From: JARKQH01 sp964631605
GTDB lineage: Bacteria; Verrucomicrobiota; Verrucomicrobiia; Limisphaerales; UBA8199
DNA length: 64,000 nt
Assembly: GCA_964631605.1 (NCBI GenBank)
Contig: CAZVYG010000016.1
Span: 15,040-79,039 of the forward strand
Direction: 5' to 3'
The position numbers and the translations under genes are program-made. Below are positions 58,636 to 64,000 of this stretch, in pieces (the first letter of the stretch is position 1; every line of letters starts with the position of its first letter). The notes below the pieces were generated by a model. The model had not been told where the DNA came from, did no database searches, and was given only the letters and a program-made list of their open reading frames with translations.

Positions 58636-60477
58636 ATGTCCTCCTCCCGTTCCCAAGCTCCGATGAGCCACAAGCCCGCGGCCGTTTCGACCCCTTCGGC
58701 CAAAAGCCCGGTCGAATCCAGTTCGCTGCTGCCCCTGCGAGGCTGGGCGCTCGAACTGGCCCGCCGCTGGAACGGCGGCACTTACTCGCTGTTCGTCCTG
58801 CACGGCAACATCTTTGACTTGTTCCCGATTCAGGCGGGCGACGCGGTGCAGTATGTCGAGCTGCAGCGATTCCTGGTCCGGCGGCTCTTCCCCCAGCGCA
58901 GTTGTCTCCTCTTCTACGACATCAGCGAGGGCCTCACCTTCGGCACCGCCGACATGCAAAAGCGGTTCTTCGAGTGGCTGGAGGTTTACGATACCGTCGA
59001 GAACACCCACTTTCATCAGGCCGGTTTGCCCCGCGAATTCATCCGCCTCGCCCCGTTGTTGCGCCGGTTCTTTCTGCACGTGGCCGATCATCGCGAAAAG
59101 TGGCAGGGCATCACCCTGATCATTCATTTTCCCGAAAAACTCATCCCGGCCACCGAGGAAGCCGGCGCCAGCACCGAGGAACGTCTGAACCTGGTCACTT
59201 TCCTCAAATGGGCCGCCGCGCCCGAAATGGCCACGCTCGACATCGGGATCATTTTGGTGGCCGAGTCGGCGGCCGAGCTCAACCCGCGTCTGCTTCAGAA
59301 TCCTTATGTCGCCCAGGTCCGGATTGACCTGCCGGACGCCGCGGAGCGGCTTCGGTTTCTGCAATCCGGGTGGGCTGAAGCCCTGGCCGGCAACCGGCCC
59401 TGGTCCGATTGGTCGGACCTTTCCGCCGAGGACCTGGCCAACCGCACCGCCGGGCTGAACCTGCTGCGCATCCGGCATTTTATCGCCGAGGCCGTTCGCA
59501 ACGGCGCGCGCGTCACCCACGAGCATGTGTCGGCCAGCAAGAAACGCCTGATCGAGGAGTTCTGCCAGGGGCTCGTCCGCTTCAAGGACCCCAAGCCCGG
59601 CGTCAGCCTCGACCTCGTCGCCACTCATCGCGCGGCCAAGCAACGGTTGCGCGAACTGGCCTGGCTGATCAAGAACGCCAAAACCGATGTCCTGGAACGC
59701 GGCATCCTCGTCCCGGGCCGGGTCGGCGTGGGCAAATCCTTCCTCATTGATTGCTTCGCCAGCGAATGCGGGTTGCCCGTCATGGAAATGGGCGAGTTCC
59801 GGTCCAAATGGGTCGGCGATACCGAGCGCCAGCAAATGCGCATCCTGCTCACCATTCGCGCCCTGGGCCCCGTCATCGTGGTCGTGGATGAAGCCGACGC
59901 CGTGTTCGGCACCCGCGAGGCGGAAGGAGACAGCGGTGTCTCCGGCCGGGTGTTTGCGGCCTTCGCCGCCCACATTGGGGACTCGAGCCTGCGCGGCCGC
60001 GAGCTGTGGGTGGCCATGACCTCGCGGCCGGATTTGCTGGCCATTGACATGAAACGCCAGGGCCGCTTCGGGCTCTGCATTCCCCTCTTCCCCGCCCAGG
60101 GCCCCGACGACGTGCTCGAGCTGTTCCAAACCATCGCGCGGGTCAAGAAAATCGAGTTGCGCAAACCGATCCTCAATTACATCCGCGATACCCTCGGCGA
60201 CCGGCCCCTCACCGGCAGCGACGTCGAATCCATCCTGATCCGCGCCAAGGAGCGCGCCGTGCTCGAGGGGCGCGACGACCAGGTCCGGCGCGCCGACCTG
60301 GAAACGGCGGTCAACTCGTTCATTGATCCGCTGGACCCCAACCTCCTGGCCTTGCAGGAACTCGCCGCCGTGCTCGCCTGCTCCGACCGCCGTTACCTGC
60401 CCGACCGCTACCGCGACCAGGACCGCGGCGCGCTCCTGGACCAGTTCAACCGCTTCAAACTGCATTGGGTTCGCTGA
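58636..60477 (+). CDS. AAA+ ATPase with large N-terminal domain
   Basis: The 613-residue protein carries a classical AAA+ module: Walker A GRVGVGKSF around residue 360, Walker B VIVVVDEADAVFG around residue 414, a sensor region MTSRPDLLAI and a putative arginine finger in RQGRFGLCI. The first 330 residues form a distinct domain (YSLFVLHGNIFDLFPIQAGD, SCLLFYDISEGLTFG) without recognised motifs and may be a degenerate nucleotide-binding or substrate-recognition domain. It ends the seven-gene cluster, suggesting a remodelling ATPase for the vWA/PspA/transporter complex. It resembles classic AAA proteins in the Ycf46/FtsH style. Confidence 0.82.
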   Translation: MSSSRSQAPMSHKPAAVSTPSAKSPVESSSLLPLRGWALELARRWNGGTYSLFVLHGNIFDLFPIQAGDAVQYVELQRFLVRRLFPQRSCLLFYDISEGLTFGTADMQKRFFEWLEVYDTVENTHFHQAGLPREFIRLAPLLRRFFLHVADHREKWQGITLIIHFPEKLIPATEEAGASTEERLNLVTFLKWAAAPEMATLDIGIILVAESAAELNPRLLQNPYVAQVRIDLPDAAERLRFLQSGWAEALAGNRPWSDWSDLSAEDLANRTAGLNLLRIRHFIAEAVRNGARVTHEHVSASKKRLIEEFCQGLVRFKDPKPGVSLDLVATHRAAKQRLRELAWLIKNAKTDVLERGILVPGRVGVGKSFLIDCFASECGLPVMEMGEFRSKWVGDTERQQMRILLTIRALGPVIVVVDEADAVFGTREAEGDSGVSGRVFAAFAAHIGDSSLRGRELWVAMTSRPDLLAIDMKRQGRFGLCIPLFPAQGPDDVLELFQTIARVKKIELRKPILNYIRDTLGDRPLTGSDVESILIRAKERAVLEGRDDQVRRADLETAVNSFIDPLDPNLLALQELAAVLACSDRRYLPDRYRDQDRGALLDQFNRFKLHWVR

Positions 60478-60484
60478 GGCCGGT

Positions 60485-60503
60485 TGCCCCGCAGGCGGGG
60501 GCA
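60485..60503. terminator. Candidate hairpin after the AAA+ gene
   Basis: TGCCCC and GGGGCA pair around a small GC-rich loop 8 nt after the AAA+ stop, between convergent transcripts. It lacks a T-run and is a weak terminator candidate. Confidence 0.3.
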
Positions 60504-60534
60504 TTCGAACCAACCCGGGAATCGCGGTGTCGGG

Positions 60535-61590
60535 CTATGCCCGGGGATGGAAGCGCGACTCGCGCGCGAGTTTTTCCCAAAGCTGGCGCTCCGCATCGGT
60601 GACACGCTCGGGCACCTGGATGCGGGCAACGACGATGAGGTCCCCGCGGGCGCCGTCCCGCTGCGGCAACCCGCGGCTGCGCAACCGTAGTCGTTGGCCG
60701 TTTTGAGTCCCGGGCGGGATGCGGATGCTGACCTGGCCCTCCGGTGTGGGCACGGGAATGTTGGCGCCCAGAACCGCTTCCCAAGGCGCCAGGTCGGCTT
60801 CGTAAACGAGGTTGTGGCCGTCCACTTCGAAATCCGGATGCTTTGCGAAGCGGACTCGCAGAAAGAGGTCTCCCGCCGCCCCGCCGCCGGTTCCGGCCTG
60901 GCCGCGGCCGGCCACGCGGAGGCGCTGGCCCTCGGTGACACCGGCAGGGACTTTGACTTTATAAGTGTCGGTTTTGGTCACGCGGCCGGTTCCGCTGCAA
61001 GCCTGACAGAGGCGTCCCAACCGGCTGCCCGCGCCCTGGCAGTGGTCACAAGCCACCCCGTGCCGCACCGACACCGACCGCACCGAGCCTTTCAGGGCCT
61101 CGTCCAGGGTGACCAGGATATCGCCCTCAATGTCCTGCCCGCGTTCCGAGCCCAAATCCGTATCGCCAAAGCCGCCGCGCATGCGCCCAAACCCGCCGTC
61201 CGCCCGGCCGCCGCGCCCGCCGAAGATCTGCTCGAAGAAATCGCTGAATCCCGTGCCTCCAAACTGGAAGTCGAAAGCCTCGCCCCGCCCGCCGCGGCCG
61301 GAGAAGCCCCCCGCTCCGCCAAACCCCTCCCAGCCCGGCGGCGGACGGAAATCCGCGCCGGAGGACCAATGGGCGCCAAGCTGGTCGTACTTTCGGCGCT
61401 TGGCCGGGTCGCTCAACACCTCGTAGGCCTCGTTGATTTCCTTGAATTTTTCCTCGGAAAGTCGTTTGTTCCTGGCCACGTCGGGGTGGTGCTCGCGAGC
61501 CAGCTTGCGAAACGCCCGCTTGATTTCGGCGTCGCTGGCTGACCGGGGCACGCCAAGGATTTCGTAATAATCTCGGTATTTGACCGGCAT
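60535..61590 (-). CDS. DnaJ-like Hsp40 with half zinc finger
   Basis: The 351-residue co-chaperone has an N-terminal J domain with the HPD tripeptide at residues 35-37 (EHHPDVARNK). A Gly/Phe-rich linker follows (FGGAGGFSGRGGRGEAFDF). A cysteine region with only two CxxCxGxG repeats (CDHCQGAG, CQACSGTG) comes next, and then substrate-binding C-terminal domains (VKVPAGVTEGQRLRVAGRG, RIPPGTQNGQRLRLRSRGL). Standard DnaJ has four such repeats and CbpA none, so this is an intermediate form. It should stimulate a DnaK partner. Confidence 0.92.
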   Translation of the reverse strand: MPVKYRDYYEILGVPRSASDAEIKRAFRKLAREHHPDVARNKRLSEEKFKEINEAYEVLSDPAKRRKYDQLGAHWSSGADFRPPPGWEGFGGAGGFSGRGGRGEAFDFQFGGTGFSDFFEQIFGGRGGRADGGFGRMRGGFGDTDLGSERGQDIEGDILVTLDEALKGSVRSVSVRHGVACDHCQGAGSRLGRLCQACSGTGRVTKTDTYKVKVPAGVTEGQRLRVAGRGQAGTGGGAAGDLFLRVRFAKHPDFEVDGHNLVYEADLAPWEAVLGANIPVPTPEGQVSIRIPPGTQNGQRLRLRSRGLPQRDGARGDLIVVARIQVPERVTDAERQLWEKLARESRFHPRA

Positions 61591-61741
61591 GTCTTTGGCC
61601 CGGGCGGGGGATCATCCCGTCCTTCCTGGATGATGCCCCCCGGGCCGGTTTTGTCAAAGCTCCCGACGTCTGGGGTGCGGAACCGCGCCCCCGGGGTTGC
61701 CGCTGGTGCTAAAGTCGAAAGTCCGCTCAGCCAGCGGCGGC

Positions 61742-62524
61742 TCAGGCCTTGGGCTTGTCTTTGGCGAAATGGCTGAACAGGTCAATCGGGATGGGCAAAA
61801 AGGTGGTGGTGTTGTTCTCGTTGGCGATTTCGCGCATGGTCTGCAGGAAGCGCAGTTGCAGGGCGATGGGCTCGTGGCTGATCATGGCGGCGGCCTGCAC
61901 CATCTTTTCGGCGGCCTGAAATTCGCCCTCGGCATTGACGATCTTGGCACGGCGTTCGCGCTCGGCTTCGGCCTGTTTGGCCATGGCGCGTTTCATGCCC
62001 TCCGGCAGGGAAACGTCTTTGACCTCCACTGCGGTGACTTTGACGCCCCAAGGGTCGGTCTGCCGATCAATGATTTCCTGCAAGGTCTGGTTGATCTTCT
62101 CGCGGTGGGCAAGCAATTCATCCAGTTCGGCCTGGCCCAGCACGCTGCGCAGGGTCGTTTGCGAAATCAACGATGTCGCCTTCCAGAAATTCTCGACCTT
62201 GATCACCGAGGCGATGGGATCAATCACGCGGAAATAAACCACGGCGTCCACCGTCACGGGCACGTTGTCGCGGGTCATGATTTCCTGCTTGGTGACGTCA
62301 ATGGTCACGACGCGCAAATCCATCTTCACCATCCGGTCCACCACCGGGATGAGCAAAATGAGGCCGGGACCCTTGGCGCCAAGCAGTTTGCCCAGCCGAA
62401 AGATGACTCCACGCTCGTATTCGCGCAGAACCCGGATCGCCTGCGGCAGGACGATCGAGAGGATGATGATCAAGGGAATGATCCACGCCGTGAGGTTGAA
62501 CATGCGTCGTACGAACTCTTCCAT
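61742..62524 (-). CDS. Slipin (SPFH/band 7 family) membrane protein
   Basis: The 260-residue protein has one hydrophobic hairpin at the N terminus (LTAWIIPLIIILSIVLPQAI) and then a band-7 domain: YERGVIFRLGKLLGAKGPGL, IPVVDRMVKMDLRVVTIDVT, VTVDAVVYFRVIDP and LRSVLGQAELDELLAHREKI. A coiled helix (KQAEAERERRAKIVNAEGEF) completes the family pattern. Slipins form inner-membrane oligomers with NfeD partners. The next gene upstream encodes such a partner, 29 nt away. Confidence 0.94.
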   Translation of the reverse strand: MEEFVRRMFNLTAWIIPLIIILSIVLPQAIRVLREYERGVIFRLGKLLGAKGPGLILLIPVVDRMVKMDLRVVTIDVTKQEIMTRDNVPVTVDAVVYFRVIDPIASVIKVENFWKATSLISQTTLRSVLGQAELDELLAHREKINQTLQEIIDRQTDPWGVKVTAVEVKDVSLPEGMKRAMAKQAEAERERRAKIVNAEGEFQAAEKMVQAAAMISHEPIALQLRFLQTMREIANENNTTTFLPIPIDLFSHFAKDKPKA

Positions 62525-62553
62525 AACTGACTCCTGGGTTTGAGGGTTTTAGG

Positions 62554-63873
62554 TTAACGGTTCAAGGACGAAGACGGGCCGGCCGCGCCGGTTCGGCCCG
62601 GCGCCGGTTTGACTTTCAAGGTCAGGCCGTCAATCCCGACAATTTCCACGCGCTCGCCGATTTCGATCGGCGCATCGCTGCGGGCGTTCCAATACTCGCC
62701 CTCGATGAACACTTTGCCGGAAGTGTCGTCAATGCGCGTCAGGGCCGGGACGATTTTTCCAAACATGGTTTCCTTGCCGGCGCGAATGGGGCGCAACTGC
62801 GCCTTCAAGCCGGCCCCAATGACAAACATGAAAAACGCGGCCGTGAGAATGGTCGCGGGAATAATGTAGGCCAGGGACAGCCGGAAACCCGGCTCGGCGC
62901 GGTTGAAGAGCATGATGGCGCCCAGGAAGAACGAGACGATGCCGCCGAAGGTCAGCACCCCGTGCGTGGGGGCGAAAATGTCCGCGATGAACAAGACCAG
63001 CGCCAGACCGATCAAGGCCAGGCCGGCAATGTTCACCGGCAGGATCGCCGACATGTATAAGACCAGGATCAAGGCGATCGCCCCGAGCACGCCCGGCAGG
63101 ATCGCGCCCGGGTTGCTCAGCTCGCCGATGATCCCGTAAATGGCGATCAGCATCAGAATCAGCATCACTTCCGGTCGCCAGAGCAGTTGGAAAATCCGCT
63201 CGCGCATGACCATCGGAATCTCGACCGTCCGCGCCCCCGCAGTGCGCAGCGTGTGGCCCCCCACCTCCCGACCGTCCAGCTTTGCAAGCAGGTCGGCGCG
63301 GTCGTCGGCGATCAGGTCAATCACCTTCAGTTCCAGCGCTTTTTCCGCCGTGATGGATTCGCTTTCGACCACGGCGGCCTTGGCCCATTCGACGTTGCGC
63401 CCGCGTTTCTGGGCGATGGATTCGATGTAGCTGCTGGCGAAGTTCTGCAACTTTTGTTTCATCACGTCGTCGGTCTTTTGCTCGCCGCCCGTGCCGATCG
63501 AGACGGGGTGGGCCGCTCCAATGCTCGTGTTGGGCGCCATGGCCGCCACGTCGGCGGCCAGGGTGATGAAGGTCCCCGCGCTTCCCGCGTTGGCGCCGGA
63601 GGGGGAGACATAAACGACGGTGGGGACTTTCGAGCCGTAGAAGGTTTGAACGATCTCCTTGGTCGAGTCCAGCAACCCGCCCGGCGTGTCCAGCTCAATA
63701 ATGAGGCAGACGTGCCCTTCCGCGGTGGCCACCTTCACGGCGCGCGCGATGTAATCCGCGGTGGCGGGACCGATGGCGCCGGCGATGCGAATCACCCCGA
63801 CATCCGCCTCCTTCGCCCCGGCCGAAGCGGCGAGCGCCAATAAGGCAAAAAGAATGGGCAGCCAGCGTTTCAT
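62554..63873 (-). CDS. NfeD1-type membrane serine protease
   Basis: The 439-residue protein has a signal peptide (MKRWLPILFALLALAASAGA). A ClpP-like protease domain follows, with the active-site Ser region in VYVSPSGANAGSAGTF preceded by ELDTPGGLLDSTKEIV and the catalytic Lys region later. A membrane domain has about four hydrophobic segments (VMLILMLIAIYGIIG, VLGAIALILVLYMSAILP, FGGIVSFFLGAIMLF, TILTAAFFMFVIGAG). The C-terminal soluble OB-like domain is EGEYWNARSDAPIEIGERVE. NfeD1 proteases cleave the C-terminal ends of slipins. It is the first gene of the minus-strand pair; the start at 63873 is set by the signal peptide. Confidence 0.93.
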   Translation of the reverse strand: MKRWLPILFALLALAASAGAKEADVGVIRIAGAIGPATADYIARAVKVATAEGHVCLIIELDTPGGLLDSTKEIVQTFYGSKVPTVVYVSPSGANAGSAGTFITLAADVAAMAPNTSIGAAHPVSIGTGGEQKTDDVMKQKLQNFASSYIESIAQKRGRNVEWAKAAVVESESITAEKALELKVIDLIADDRADLLAKLDGREVGGHTLRTAGARTVEIPMVMRERIFQLLWRPEVMLILMLIAIYGIIGELSNPGAILPGVLGAIALILVLYMSAILPVNIAGLALIGLALVLFIADIFAPTHGVLTFGGIVSFFLGAIMLFNRAEPGFRLSLAYIIPATILTAAFFMFVIGAGLKAQLRPIRAGKETMFGKIVPALTRIDDTSGKVFIEGEYWNARSDAPIEIGERVEIVGIDGLTLKVKPAPGRTGAAGPSSSLNR

Positions 63874-64000
63874 AAGAATCCCACGACACCCTACGGTAGC
63901 AGATGTTTGCCCATTCGCAAAGTCCAAAACCGGCTGACCGCATCTTGCCCCAATCATTAGCGAGTAGCGTGGGCGGCTCTCGGCGCGGAGATGTGGACCG

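Noticed and set aside
58549..60513. A 654-residue open frame antisense to the AAA+ gene
   Set aside because: The Walker motifs on the plus strand settle the coding strand; the antisense frame is a high-GC artefact.

Overview
The window is GC-rich DNA that reads like a member of the Verrucomicrobiota, probably the Pedosphaera/Limisphaerales side. This is inference from gene content, because no rRNA is present. The signs are a pseudopilin-like protein with a classic FTLIELLVVIAIIAILA leader, several Sec-exported proteins ending in an aromatic-rich 'FYR' tail, a ceramidase-like protein, a ThuA-like protein, a very large beta-helix protein and secreted Hcp-like proteins. I saw no tRNA, rRNA, CRISPR array, intact transposase or phage module.

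Layout. 0-3.3 kb (minus): a soluble NAD-linked [NiFe] hydrogenase operon hoxF-hoxU-hoxY-hoxH, with hoxH running off the left edge. 3.5-6.9 kb (minus): two secreted proteins (one SUMF1-like), a metallo-beta-lactamase-fold hydrolase and a hotdog thioesterase. 7.0-13.5 kb (plus): a sigma54 activator with a Cys-rich PAS domain, followed by a chain of closely spaced genes: a small Cys protein, two NifX-like domain proteins (one with a His-rich tail), a DUF89 protein, peptide deformylase, PanD, a methyltransferase and a ThuA-like protein. 13.7-22.5 kb (plus): a redox and metal-stress block (peroxiredoxin, CoA-binding protein, ZIP transporter, FmdB-like protein, radical SAM protein, thioredoxin, DUF302 protein, P1B ATPase). 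It is interspersed with broken genes: a truncated second panD, a tusA/CBM48 junction, an internally deleted racemase and the tail of a duplicated Cys protein.

22.5-40.4 kb: mostly envelope and secreted functions. They include a ceramidase-like protein, two Sec-exported Hcp-like proteins with a structured leader, a sodium:solute symporter, a lipoprotein/pseudopilin pair, a passenger-like beta-strand protein, a CHASE-type histidine kinase with a NarL-type regulator, a left-handed beta-helix protein and a 965-residue beta-helix/DNRLRE-like protein. Palindromic repeats fill the gap at 39.2 kb. 40.4-46.1 kb (minus): housekeeping genes pdxA, a surA-like gene, mnmG and pgi. Two perfect parS-like palindromes sit inside an extra segment of mnmG, hinting that the replication origin is not far away.

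46.2-52.3 kb: a CBM48-like protein, a reprolysin-like metalloprotease, an orphan sulfate-binding protein and a large secreted esterase. 52.4-60.5 kb (plus): the most intriguing locus, a seven-gene co-directional cluster. It encodes a secreted vWA protein, a PspA-like protein, an ABC substrate-binding domain fused to an OmpA domain, an ABC permease, an ABC ATPase, a membrane-anchored coiled-coil protein and an AAA+ ATPase. This looks like a machine linking an ABC transporter, peptidoglycan binding and PspA-type membrane remodelling. 60.5-63.9 kb (minus): a DnaJ-like protein with half a zinc finger, then a slipin/NfeD pair, a second membrane-quality module beside the first.
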